Shown here: in pieces, positions 9,594-18,168 of the stretch
Numbering within the stretch: the first letter of the stretch is position 1
Layout of the letters: the number at the start of each line of letters is the position of its first letter
Origin: Phytopseudomonas flavescens
Lineage (GTDB): Bacteria; Pseudomonadota; Gammaproteobacteria; Pseudomonadales; Pseudomonadaceae
DNA length: 64,000 nucleotides
Direction: 5' to 3'
Assembly (NCBI RefSeq): GCF_900100535.1
Contig: NZ_FNDG01000019.1
Location: 1-64,000, forward strand
The notes under the pieces: generated by a model
What the model was told of the DNA's origin: nothing
Databases searched by the model: none
The model's input: only the letters and a program-made list of their open reading frames with translations
Translations under genes and position numbers: made by a program

Positions 9594-11849
9594 ATGAGCG
9601 AAACCCTCGATCTGAGCCTGGACGGTGTCGAACGCCGCTCCCTTGCCGACTTTACCGAGCAGGCTTATCTCAACTATTCGATGTACGTGATCATGGATCG
9701 CGCGCTGCCGCACATCGGCGACGGCCTCAAGCCCGTGCAGCGTCGTATCGTCTATGCCATGAGCGAACTGGGCCTGGATGCCGATTCCAAGCACAAGAAA
9801 TCCGCGCGTACCGTCGGCGACGTGCTCGGCAAGTTCCACCCCCACGGCGACTCGGCCTGCTACGAGGCCATGGTGCTGATGGCGCAGCCGTTCAGCTACC
9901 GCTACACCCTGGTCGATGGCCAGGGCAACTGGGGTGCGCCGGACGATCCCAAGTCGTTCGCCGCCATGCGCTACACCGAGGCGCGGCTGTCCCGCTATTC
10001 CGAAGTGCTGCTGAGCGAACTCGGCCAGGGCACGGTGGACTGGGTGCCGAATTTCGACGGCACGCTGAACGAGCCGGCGACCCTGCCGGCACGCTTGCCC
10101 AACCTGTTGCTCAACGGCACCACCGGTATCGCCGTGGGCATGGCCACCGATGTGCCGCCGCACAACCTGCGTGAGGTCGCGGCCGCCTGCGTGCGCCTGC
10201 TCGACGAGCCCAAGGCAACGGTGGAGCAACTCTGCGAGCACGTGCTCGGCCCGGATTACCCGACCGAGGCAGAGGTCATCACCCCGCGAGCCGATCTGCT
10301 GAAGATCTACCAGACCGGTCGTGGCTCGATACGCATGCGCGCGGTGTACAGCGTCGAGGACGGTGACATCGTGATCACCTCGCTGCCCCATCAGGTGTCT
10401 GGCGCCAAGGTGCTGGAGCAGATCGCCGCGATGATGCAGGCCAAGCCATCGAAGGCGCCGCAGATCGCCGATTTGCGCGACGAGTCCGACCACGAGAACC
10501 CCTGCCGCATCGTGATCATCCCCACCGGCAGCCGGGTCGATCACGACGCGCTGATGCAGCACCTGTTCGCCAGCACCGATCTGGAGTCCAGCTACCGGGT
10601 CAACACCAACGTCATCGGCCTCGACGGCAAGCCGCAGGTCAAGGATCTGCGCACCCTGTTGGTCGAGTGGCTGCAGTACCGCGTCGGTACCGTGCGCCGT
10701 CGCCTGCAGTTTCGCCTGGACAAGGTCGAACATCGCATGCACCTGCTGGAGGGCCGCTTGATCGCCTTCCTCAACCTCGATGAAGTGATTCACATCATTC
10801 GTACCGAGGATCAGCCCAAACCGGTGCTGATGGAGCGCTTCGGCCTCACCGAGATACAGGCCGAATACATCCTCGAAACTCGCCTGCGGCAACTCGCCCG
10901 CCTGGAAGAGATGCAGATCCGCGGCGAGCAGGACGCGCTGAGCAAGGAACGCGACAAGCTGCTGGCGCTGCTGGGCAGCGAGACCAAGCTGAAGAAGCTG
11001 GTGCGCAAGGAAATCATCGAAGACGCCGAGAAGTACGGCGATGATCGCCGTTCGCCGATCGTCGAGCGTGCCGAGGCCAAAGCGTTGTCCGAGCACGATC
11101 TGCTGCCGAACGAGAAGATCACCGTGGTGCTCTCGGAAAAAGGCTGGGTGCGCTCGGCCAAGGGGCACGAAATCGATGCCACCGGCCTCTCCTACAAGGC
11201 GGGCGATGGCTTCAAGAGCGCAGCGCCGGGACGCTCCAACCAGTACGCGGTGTTCATCGACTCCACGGGACGTAGCTATTCGCTTGCCGCTCACACCTTG
11301 CCGTCGGCCCGTGGCCAGGGTGAACCGCTGACCGGTCGCCTGACGCCGCCGCCGGGTGCCAGCTTCGAATGCGTGCTGTTGCCCGATGATGAGGCGTTGT
11401 ACGTGATCGCCTCGGACGCCGGCTACGGTTTCGTGGTCAAGGGTGAAGACCTGCAGGCCAAGAACAAGGCTGGCAAGGCCCTGCTCAGCCTGCCCAACGG
11501 CGCGCGGGTGGTGGCGCCGAGGCCGTTGGCCAACCGCCAGGAGGACTGGCTGGCGGCCGTCACCACCGAGGGGCGCCTGCTGCTGTTCAAGGTCGTCGAC
11601 CTGCCGCAACTGGGCAAGGGCAAAGGTAACAAGATCATCGGCATCCCGGGTGAGCGTGTCGCCAGTCGCGAAGAATACCTCACCGGCCTGGCCGTGCTGC
11701 CCCAGGGCGCTACCCTTGTATTGCAGGCTGGCAAGCGTACGCTGTCCCTCAAGGCCGACGACCTCGAGCATTACAAGGGCGAACGTGGCCGACGCGGCAA
11801 TAAATTGCCACGCGGATTTCAGCGTGTCGATGCGTTGCTGGTCGAATAG
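9594..11849 (+). CDS. parC: DNA topoisomerase IV subunit A ParC
   Basis: 751 residues: winged-helix/breakage-reunion domain with catalytic Tyr127 (in AAMRYTEARLSRYSE), tower and coiled-coil, then a beta-pinwheel C-terminal domain. The quinolone-resistance region reads HGDSACYEAM with Ser87 and Glu91, the susceptible-type residues in P. aeruginosa numbering. It is 7 bp downstream of the protease gene and clearly part of the parE transcript. Residue numbering matches P. aeruginosa ParC through this region. Confidence 0.99.
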   Translation: MSETLDLSLDGVERRSLADFTEQAYLNYSMYVIMDRALPHIGDGLKPVQRRIVYAMSELGLDADSKHKKSARTVGDVLGKFHPHGDSACYEAMVLMAQPFSYRYTLVDGQGNWGAPDDPKSFAAMRYTEARLSRYSEVLLSELGQGTVDWVPNFDGTLNEPATLPARLPNLLLNGTTGIAVGMATDVPPHNLREVAAACVRLLDEPKATVEQLCEHVLGPDYPTEAEVITPRADLLKIYQTGRGSIRMRAVYSVEDGDIVITSLPHQVSGAKVLEQIAAMMQAKPSKAPQIADLRDESDHENPCRIVIIPTGSRVDHDALMQHLFASTDLESSYRVNTNVIGLDGKPQVKDLRTLLVEWLQYRVGTVRRRLQFRLDKVEHRMHLLEGRLIAFLNLDEVIHIIRTEDQPKPVLMERFGLTEIQAEYILETRLRQLARLEEMQIRGEQDALSKERDKLLALLGSETKLKKLVRKEIIEDAEKYGDDRRSPIVERAEAKALSEHDLLPNEKITVVLSEKGWVRSAKGHEIDATGLSYKAGDGFKSAAPGRSNQYAVFIDSTGRSYSLAAHTLPSARGQGEPLTGRLTPPPGASFECVLLPDDEALYVIASDAGYGFVVKGEDLQAKNKAGKALLSLPNGARVVAPRPLANRQEDWLAAVTTEGRLLLFKVVDLPQLGKGKGNKIIGIPGERVASREEYLTGLAVLPQGATLVLQAGKRTLSLKADDLEHYKGERGRRGNKLPRGFQRVDALLVE

Positions 11850-12108
11850 GGCATGCTGGCCAATGGCCTGCCACTGGAGTTGCGGGCCGGTTTGACGGAT
11901 GATACGGCCTTTCATGGGCCTGCCTGGCGGCGGGCTCTATGCCATTTTTTCGGGTCAAGGCGTTCGATGGCAGGCGCATTGCATAGGGACAGGGATTATT
12001 GGGTACCCCGCCGGGCGTTTGCCGACGTGGTGATTTACCTATTTTTTGTTTTTTGACCCTTTACCTGTAGCCACGGTCGCTGGCGATACTGCCAGCTGGA
12101 ATACATTG
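11850..12108. other. 259-bp intergenic region after parC
   Basis: No convincing gene. It becomes AT-rich near 12,040–12,060 (a T-rich tract), which could be the end of the parC transcript or the promoter area of the following lipoprotein gene. This is also the left boundary of the block that is not in P. aeruginosa order. Confidence 0.4.
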
Positions 12109-12813
12109 ATGATTGTTAAGCGGCTTCCTCTCACGCTTCTCCTGGCTGGTCTGCTGACGCTGACCGGCTGTTCGCATTTCATGCCGGTCTCGCTCTATCA
12201 GCTCGATGGCGGTCAGAGTGCCGCCAAAACCGCCGACAAGAACGGGATGAGCGTATTGCTGGGCCCCATTACCGTGGCGGATTACCTGCAGCGCGAAGCG
12301 CTCCTGCAGCGCCAGGCCGATGGCAGCCTGAGTCCCGCTGGCGGTGCCCGCTGGGCGGGCAGCCTGGCCACCGATCTGGACCGTCAGGTATTGCGCCAGC
12401 TGTCCAGCCGGATCAACAGCCAGCGCCTGGTGCTCGCCTCCGACAACCCGGGGTTCAAGGCTCAGGTGCAGGTGCTGTTGTCCGTGACCCGCCTGGACTC
12501 CGGCCCGCGTCAGCCGGCCGTGCTCGAGGCGCAATGGCGGCTGGTGGGGCGCGATGGGCAGTTGCTCGATACCCGGCTTGTGCATCTGGAAGAGCGGCAC
12601 AAGGGGCCTGTCGCCGATCAGGTGCGGGCCCAGAGCGCCGTGGTGCAGAAACTGGTCGAGCAATTGGCGAGCGCGGTGAAGAGCCACGGCAATGCCCCGA
12701 TCGCTGCCGAGGAACCACGCAAGAAAGCCCCGGTTCCGGCCGCGCGCCAGCAACCACCGAAAATGCCGGTGGCCGAGCCGATCCGTATCGATGCGGAAGT
12801 GTTCCGCTTCTGA
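12109..12813 (+). CDS. PqiC-type ABC transporter auxiliary lipoprotein (DUF330)
   Basis: 234 residues starting MIVKRLPLTL with a clear lipobox before Cys21 (LTLTGC), so an outer-membrane lipoprotein. The body (YQLDGG…, VLLGPITVADYLQREALLQR, later QAQWRLVGRDGQLLDTR) matches the PqiC/DUF330 family, which partners with MCE-type lipid transport systems such as PqiAB. No pqiA or pqiB is nearby, so it is an orphan here. A proline/lysine-rich tail follows residue 200. A frame opening at 12,046 is rejected because it lacks a signal peptide. Confidence 0.8.
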   Translation: MIVKRLPLTLLLAGLLTLTGCSHFMPVSLYQLDGGQSAAKTADKNGMSVLLGPITVADYLQREALLQRQADGSLSPAGGARWAGSLATDLDRQVLRQLSSRINSQRLVLASDNPGFKAQVQVLLSVTRLDSGPRQPAVLEAQWRLVGRDGQLLDTRLVHLEERHKGPVADQVRAQSAVVQKLVEQLASAVKSHGNAPIAAEEPRKKAPVPAARQQPPKMPVAEPIRIDAEVFRF

Positions 12814-12814
12814 C

Positions 12815-12828
12815 CCTGGCTAGCCAGG
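12815..12828. terminator. Short palindrome between convergent lipoprotein and LysR genes
   Basis: Perfect palindrome CCTGGCTAGCCAGG in the 27-bp gap between two converging genes. There is no T-run. It may help to end both transcripts, but as a terminator it is weak. Confidence 0.3.
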
Positions 12829-12840
12829 CTGCGCCCGGTG

Positions 12841-13776
12841 CTATCGCGGCACCGCGTCCTGCCCTGACGCAGGGGCAGCCCCCAGCAGTTGCGCCGTGCG
12901 TATCGCCTCATCGAGGAATACGGTGACAGCGGGATGCTTGCGTTCACCCTTGCGGTAGGCGAGCAGTATCTTGCGCTGGATGGCCGGTGCGAGTCTTACG
13001 GCCGTGACGTTTTCCAGCGGGCGCACCAGGCGCAGACCCGAGACCACCGAAATCGAGTTGCCCGACGCGACCATCGCCGCGACCATCTCGAACCCGGCGC
13101 AATGCGCGTTGATACGCGGCGCGAAGCCGGAGCGGCGACACAGATTGCCGATGAACTCGCCGAACGAGCTGTTGGTGGAGTCCAGTGCCCAGGCCTCCTC
13201 CTGCAGGTCGGCGATGGTCAGGGTGCTGCGCGATGCCAGCGTGTGGCTCGTCGGCAGCAGCACGTGCAGGCGATCTTCGGTCAGTGGAATCAGCTCGTAG
13301 TGTTCCTGGCGCGACTTTGCCGCGCCGGCCAGGTCGTCGATCACGGCGACATCGATCTGCCAGGCACTCAGGGCGCTGAGGCTCTCCTGCGGTTCCAGAT
13401 CCGCCACCACCACGTCCAGGCGCGGATAGGCCTGGCGCAGGTTGCGTACGATGGGCGCGACCAGCGCCACCGCGATCGAAGGAAAGGCTGCCACGCGCAG
13501 CTCTCCGGCAATTTCGCTGCGCATCTGCGCCAGTTCCGAGCGGGCCTCGTCGAGAATCACCAGAATCCGTTCGACGTGCGCCACCAGTCGACTACCTGCC
13601 GGCGTCAGCACCACGCCGCGGCCACGCCGCTCGATCAATGCCACATCGGCCTCGCGTTCCAGCTGGGTGATCTGCTGGGAAACCGCCGAGGGCGTCAGGT
13701 GCAGAAACTCGGCGGTGGCCGCCATGGTGCCGCAGCGGGCGAGCTCGCGAAGGGTGCGTAAGCGGATGAGATCCAT
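12841..13776 (-). CDS. LysR-family transcriptional regulator
   Basis: 311 residues. The N-terminal winged helix-turn-helix occupies about residues 1–60 (LRTLRELARCGTMAATAEFL, then PSAVSQQITQLE), and a LysR substrate-binding domain fills the rest. It is divergent from the L-serine dehydratase gene across a 144-bp AT-rich gap. By the usual LysR logic it likely controls sdaA (and perhaps sstT) in response to serine or a related amino acid; that role is inference. Confidence 0.9.
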   Translation of the reverse strand: MDLIRLRTLRELARCGTMAATAEFLHLTPSAVSQQITQLEREADVALIERRGRGVVLTPAGSRLVAHVERILVILDEARSELAQMRSEIAGELRVAAFPSIAVALVAPIVRNLRQAYPRLDVVVADLEPQESLSALSAWQIDVAVIDDLAGAAKSRQEHYELIPLTEDRLHVLLPTSHTLASRSTLTIADLQEEAWALDSTNSSFGEFIGNLCRRSGFAPRINAHCAGFEMVAAMVASGNSISVVSGLRLVRPLENVTAVRLAPAIQRKILLAYRKGERKHPAVTVFLDEAIRTAQLLGAAPASGQDAVPR

Positions 13777-13920
13777 GAGCGGAATTCTATAGGTAAGATT
13801 TTCTAATCAATGGGGTAAGAATAAATCAGTATACATAATGAAAGTGGGGTCTTAGATTTTTCTCACCGACGGGTGCATGACCGGGCGCCTGTCTCCACCT
13901 CATAAAAGAAAAATACCGCC
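13777..13920. promoter_or_regulatory. LysR / sdaA divergent control region
   Basis: 144-bp AT-rich intergenic region between divergent genes. It contains near-repeats GGTAAGATTTTCTAATCA (13,791–13,808) and GGGGTAAGAATAAATCA (13,812–13,828). These share GGTAAGA-x-(3–5)-TAATCA-like cores about 20 bp apart, a plausible LysR-type binding region (T-N11-A class). No biochemical support. Confidence 0.45.
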
Positions 13921-15309
13921 ATGGCCGTTAGCGTATTCGATCTGTTCAAGGTGGGCATCGGCCCATCGAGCTCGCACACCGTCGGGCCGATGCGTGCCGC
14001 GGCGCTGTTCACCCACGCCCTGGAAAACCAGGGGCATATGCCCAGTGTCGTGCGGGTGGTGGCCGAGCTGTATGGCTCGCTGGGTGCTACCGGCAAAGGC
14101 CATGGCAGCGACAAGGCGGTATTGCTCGGCTTGAGTGGGTATGAGCCGGATACTGTCGATGTCGAGCAGGTTGCAAGCTATATCGAGGCCATTCGTAGCG
14201 AGAAGCGTATCGTTTTGCCTGGTGGGCATTCGGTCGCATTCAACGAAAAGACCGATCTGAAGATGATTCGCAAGGCGCTGCCGCTGCATGCCAACGGCCT
14301 GCGCTTCGCAGCGTTCGACGCGGCCGGGCTGCAGGTGCACGAGGCTACCTATTACTCGGTGGGTGGTGGCTTCGTGGTCAGCGAGGCGATCCTCGCCGAC
14401 GGCTCCAAGCACAAGGTCATCGCCCCGGATGCCACCGCATTGCCATTGCCGTTTCGCAGCGGCGCCGACCTGCTGCGCCTGACCCGCGAATACGGGATCG
14501 GCATTGCCGAAGTGATGCGCCGCAATGAGCGCCACTGGCGCAGTGATGAAGAGATCGACAGCGGTCTGCTGTCGATCTGGCGCGTGATGCAAGCCTGTGT
14601 CGAACGCGGCTGTCGCACCGAAGGCATCCTGCCTGGCGGGTTCAAGGTACGCCGCCGCGCCGCCATCCTGGCGCGCAAGCTGGGTGGCTTTCAGCGAAGC
14701 TACACGGAAGATCCGCTGCGCATGCTCGACTGGGTCAACCTCTGGGCCCTGGCGGTGAACGAGGAGAATGCGGCCGGTGGCCGCGTCGTCACCGCACCCA
14801 CCAATGGCGCGGCGGGCATCATCCCCGCGGTACTGCATTACTACGCCAACGCCATTTCCGGCGCCAGTGAGCGCGGCATCATCGATTTTCTGCTGACCGC
14901 CGGTGCGATCGGCATCCTGTACAAGGAAAACGCCTCGATCAGCGGCGCCGAAGTGGGCTGTCAGGGGGAGGTCGGCGTGGCCTGCTCGATGGCTTCCGGC
15001 GCGTTGTGTGCGGTACTCGGTGGCACGCCGGAGCAGGTCGAGAACGCCGCCGAGATCGGCATGGAGCATCATCTGGGCCTGACCTGCGACCCGGTCGGCG
15101 GCCTGGTGCAGATTCCCTGCATCGAGCGCAACGCCATTGCCTCGGTGAAGGCCATCAATGCCGCGCGTATGGCGCTGTACGGCGATGGTTCGCACCATGT
15201 GAGCCTGGACAAGGTGATCAAGACCATGCGCGAAACCGGTGCCGACATGCTGACCAAATACAAGGAAACCGCACGCGGCGGCCTGGCCGTGAACATTATC
15301 GAGTGCTGA
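13921..15309 (+). CDS. sdaA: L-serine ammonia-lyase (iron–sulfur type)
   Basis: 462-residue single-chain type 2 L-serine dehydratase, converting L-serine to pyruvate and ammonia. The N-terminal regulatory domain begins SVFDLFKVGIGPSSSHTVGP. The C-terminal catalytic domain carries cysteines 347, 389 and 400. Their spacing (42 and 11) equals that of the [4Fe-4S] ligands in the structurally known Legionella enzyme (C343, C385, C396). The gene is followed by the serine/threonine symporter sstT and preceded by a divergent LysR gene, forming a serine-uptake-and-use module. Confidence 0.97.
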   Translation: MAVSVFDLFKVGIGPSSSHTVGPMRAAALFTHALENQGHMPSVVRVVAELYGSLGATGKGHGSDKAVLLGLSGYEPDTVDVEQVASYIEAIRSEKRIVLPGGHSVAFNEKTDLKMIRKALPLHANGLRFAAFDAAGLQVHEATYYSVGGGFVVSEAILADGSKHKVIAPDATALPLPFRSGADLLRLTREYGIGIAEVMRRNERHWRSDEEIDSGLLSIWRVMQACVERGCRTEGILPGGFKVRRRAAILARKLGGFQRSYTEDPLRMLDWVNLWALAVNEENAAGGRVVTAPTNGAAGIIPAVLHYYANAISGASERGIIDFLLTAGAIGILYKENASISGAEVGCQGEVGVACSMASGALCAVLGGTPEQVENAAEIGMEHHLGLTCDPVGGLVQIPCIERNAIASVKAINAARMALYGDGSHHVSLDKVIKTMRETGADMLTKYKETARGGLAVNIIEC

Positions 15310-15558
15310 GCCGCTCACCTGCCGAACCCGCGTGATGCGTGGCCTCTAGGGCTGCCATCACGCATCGATCGTCCATAACAATAACAACTGAGACCTCCCT
15401 GCATGTCCCCGCAAAGCATCTAGATGGCGCTGATCCCATTCCCCTCCCTTATAATCGCGTGATGTCTTGGGGTGACCTGCCCGGTTGGCGTGGCTCGTGC
15501 CCCTGCTGACCTGTCCCCCAATGCCATCAAGCCTAGAATTCTGGACAGCGTCTATTAC
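15310..15558 (+). promoter_or_regulatory. sdaA–sstT intergenic region with a possible promoter
   Basis: 249 bp without a gene. A good -10 hexamer TATAAT lies at 15,450–15,455. Twelve bases farther down, TTGGGG (15,467–15,472) can pair with CCCCAA (15,516–15,521), giving a long hairpin in the leader of sstT. So sstT probably has its own promoter as well as possible read-through from sdaA. The -35 box is unclear. Confidence 0.45.
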
Positions 15559-16821
15559 ATGAATACTCTAAAACGCATCGCCTCCGCCTATTCCAATACC
15601 AGCCTGGTGCTACGCATCTTCATCGGTCTGGTGCTGGGCATTCTGCTCGCTTATTTCTCGCCAGATGCCGCGCTCAAGGTCGGCTTGCTGGGTGAACTGT
15701 TCATCCTCGCCCTCAAGGCGGTCGCGCCGGTACTGGTGCTGGTACTGGTGATTTCCTCCCTGGCAGCCCATCAGAGTGGCCAGCCCACGCACATTCGTCC
15801 GGTGCTGATGATGTACCTGATCAGTACCTTCAGCGCAGCGGCCCTGGCGGTGTGCGCCAGCTTTCTGTTTCCCACCCTGCTGTCGCTGGACATCAGCTCG
15901 GCCGAGGGCAATCCGCCCGGCAGCATCATCGATGTCTTGCACAACCTGCTGACCAGCATCTTCGTCGGCCCGGTGCAGGCGCTGAACACCTCCAACTACA
16001 TCGCCATCCTGGCCTGGGCCGTGGCGCTGGGCATCTTCCTGCGGCATACCGCGCCGAGCACGCGCACCATGCTGCATGACGTTTCCAACGCCTTCACCCA
16101 GGTGGTGCGGTTCGTCATCAATCAGGCGCCGATCGGTATCTTCGGTCTGGTCGCCAGCACCCTGGCCGACTCCGGCTTCGAGGCGCTGTATGGCTATGCC
16201 CGCCTGCTGATGGTGATGGTCGGCTGCATGCTGATCGTGACCCTGGTGATCAACCCGCTGCTCGCCTACATCAAGATGCGCCGCAACCCCTATCCGCTGC
16301 TGTTCACGGTACTGCGCGAGAGCGCTGTGACGGCCTTCTTCACGCGCAGCTCGGCGGCCAACATTCCGGTCAACCTGCGTCTGTGCGAGAAGCTCAAGCT
16401 GGACAAGGACACCTACTCGATCACCATCCCGCTGGGTGCCACCATCAACATGGCCGGTGCGGCGATCACCATTTCCGTGATGGCCCTGGCGACCACCCAT
16501 ACCCTGGGCATCAACGTCGATCTGCCCACGGCGCTGCTGCTCTGCGTGGTGTCGTCCCTGGCAGCGGCGGGCGTTTCCGGGGTGGCTGGCGGCTCGCTGC
16601 TGCTGATTCCGATGGCCACCAGCCTGTTCGGCATCGACACCGAAATCGCCATGCAGGTGGTGGCGATCGGCTTCGTCATCGGCGTGGTGCAGGACTCCTT
16701 CGAGACCGCCCTGAACTCGCACACCGACGTGGTCTTCACCGCAGCCGTATCCTATGCCGGTGAAGAGCGCGGTGTTGCCGAACAGGCCACCCGCATCGAT
16801 GCCCAGGCATCCCGTAGCTGA
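15559..16821 (+). CDS. sstT: Serine/threonine:Na+ symporter SstT
   Basis: 420 residues of the dicarboxylate/amino acid:cation symporter fold. There are eight or nine hydrophobic segments, the serine-rich re-entrant loop region (FFTRSSAANIPVNLRLCEKL) and the TM7 signature IPLGATINMAGAAI. It imports serine and threonine with Na+ across the inner membrane. Start ATG at 15,559 (MNTLKRIASAY) gives the family's usual beginning; an extension back to 15,472 is possible but unlike SstT. Pairs functionally with sdaA upstream. Confidence 0.94.
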   Translation: MNTLKRIASAYSNTSLVLRIFIGLVLGILLAYFSPDAALKVGLLGELFILALKAVAPVLVLVLVISSLAAHQSGQPTHIRPVLMMYLISTFSAAALAVCASFLFPTLLSLDISSAEGNPPGSIIDVLHNLLTSIFVGPVQALNTSNYIAILAWAVALGIFLRHTAPSTRTMLHDVSNAFTQVVRFVINQAPIGIFGLVASTLADSGFEALYGYARLLMVMVGCMLIVTLVINPLLAYIKMRRNPYPLLFTVLRESAVTAFFTRSSAANIPVNLRLCEKLKLDKDTYSITIPLGATINMAGAAITISVMALATTHTLGINVDLPTALLLCVVSSLAAAGVSGVAGGSLLLIPMATSLFGIDTEIAMQVVAIGFVIGVVQDSFETALNSHTDVVFTAAVSYAGEERGVAEQATRIDAQASRS

Positions 16822-16839
16822 TTGGCCGTGGGATGAAAG

Positions 16840-16863
16840 ACGCGCCTCAGGGCGCGTGTTTTC
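16840..16863 (+). terminator. Rho-independent terminator after sstT
   Basis: Stem ACGCGCC / GGCGCGT with loop TCAG, followed by GTTTTCC. It lies 19 bp past the sstT stop and just before the convergent flavoprotein gene. Confidence 0.75.
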
Positions 16864-16886
16864 CGGGCCGAAGGTGGGTTGCGCGG

Positions 16887-18071
16887 CTACACGTACTGCG
16901 CCGCCGCATAGCCCGACGCCCAGGCCCACTGGAAGTTGAAGCCGCCCAGGTGCCCGGTGACATCCAGCACCTCGCCGACGAAATACAGCCCCGGTGACTT
17001 CAGCGACTCCATGGTCTTGGACGACACCTCCTTGGTGTCGATGCCGCCAAGCGTGACCTCCGCCGTGCGGTAGCCCTCGGTGCCCGCCGGCACCAGTTGC
17101 CAGTCCGCCAGGCGCTCGGCGATGGCCTTGAGCTCGGCCGGGGTGTACTGCTTCAGCGGTTTGGAAGCGAACCAGTGCTCCGCCAGCAGGCCGGCCATTT
17201 TCTTGGTGAAGCGTTCGCTCAGCAGGGTTTTCAGCTCGCTGTTGGGACGCTCGCGCTGTTGTGCCTGCAACCACTCCGGCAGGTCGACGTGCGGCAGCAG
17301 GTCGATGCTCAGGGTGTCGCCGGGTTGCCAGTAGGAGGAAATCTGCAGGATCGCCGGGCCGCTGAGGCCGCGGTGGGTGAAGAGGATGTTTTCCACGAAG
17401 CTCTGGCCGTTGCAACTGACCCGGCAATCCTCCACCGAGGTGCCGGACAGCTCGCTGCACAGCAGCTTGAGCTGCGGATCGGTCAGGGTGAAGGGCACCA
17501 GGCCTGCCCGGGTCGGCAGCAGCGCATGGCCGAACTGGCGGGCCACCTGGTAACCGAAGCCGCTGGCGCCGAGGGTAGGGATCGACAGCCCGCCGGTGGC
17601 GATCACCAGCGACTCGCAGCTCACGGGGCCGAGGCTGGTGCTCAGGCGATAGCCGTTTTCGCCGCGCTCGATGGCGTTCACCGAGGTATCCAGGCGCAGG
17701 TCGACGCCAGCCTGCTCGCATTCTTCCAGCAGCATGCCGAGGATGTCGCTGGACTTGTGGTCGCAGAACAGCTGGCCGAGTTTCTTCTCGTGGTAGGGCA
17801 CGCCGTGCTTGGCCACCAGGGCGATGAAATCCCACTGGGTGAAGCGTGCCAGCGCGGACTTGCAGAAATGCGGGTTGTGCGACAGGAAGTTGGCCGGCTC
17901 GCAGTACAGGTTGGTGAAATTGCAGCGTCCGCCGCCGGACATCAGGATCTTCTTGCCGGCCTTGTTGGCGTGGTCGAGCAACAGTACGCGGCGCCCGCGG
18001 GCGGCGGCGGTCATGGCGCACATCAGCCCGGCGGCGCCGGCACCGATGATGATGACGTGGGGTGTGAGCAC
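16887..18071 (-). CDS. NAD(P)/FAD-dependent oxidoreductase (HI0933/BaiN family)
   Basis: 394-residue flavoprotein. The N-terminal Rossmann motif GAGAAG lies in HVIIIGAGAAGLMCAMTAAA, followed by the family hallmark GGGRCNFTN near residue 40–50. The C-terminal half includes TLGGIDTKEVSSKTMESL and the closing FAD-binding GGFNFQWAWASGYAAA. The physiological reaction of this HI0933/YhiN family is unclear; BaiN of Clostridium reduces bile-acid intermediates. GTG at 18,071 is chosen because it directly precedes the Rossmann strand. It stands alone, 98 bp from the next gene. Confidence 0.9.
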   Translation of the reverse strand: MLTPHVIIIGAGAAGLMCAMTAAARGRRVLLLDHANKAGKKILMSGGGRCNFTNLYCEPANFLSHNPHFCKSALARFTQWDFIALVAKHGVPYHEKKLGQLFCDHKSSDILGMLLEECEQAGVDLRLDTSVNAIERGENGYRLSTSLGPVSCESLVIATGGLSIPTLGASGFGYQVARQFGHALLPTRAGLVPFTLTDPQLKLLCSELSGTSVEDCRVSCNGQSFVENILFTHRGLSGPAILQISSYWQPGDTLSIDLLPHVDLPEWLQAQQRERPNSELKTLLSERFTKKMAGLLAEHWFASKPLKQYTPAELKAIAERLADWQLVPAGTEGYRTAEVTLGGIDTKEVSSKTMESLKSPGLYFVGEVLDVTGHLGGFNFQWAWASGYAAAQYV

Positions 18072-18168
18072 GGGGCGATCCTGTTGGCTGCGGGCGGAGC
18101 GCGGAGATTCTACCCCAGGGGTTGTCGAGGTTTCACCGTGCCTGGCGCGCTGCAACCTCGACGGCTCC

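Noticed and set aside
9537..11915. 792-codon open frame opposite parC
   Set aside because: It mirrors parC's third-base GC bias; composition is His/Gln/Arg-heavy and no family is recognisable. parC itself is certain.
11853..12056. Small open frame after parC (67 codons)
   Set aside because: No ribosome site, no resemblance to anything known, and low-complexity end; probably intergenic.
15610..18021. 803-codon minus-strand frame across sstT and the flavoprotein gene
   Set aside because: Spans two certain genes (sstT opposite strand, and the flavoprotein in another frame) and has no domain.
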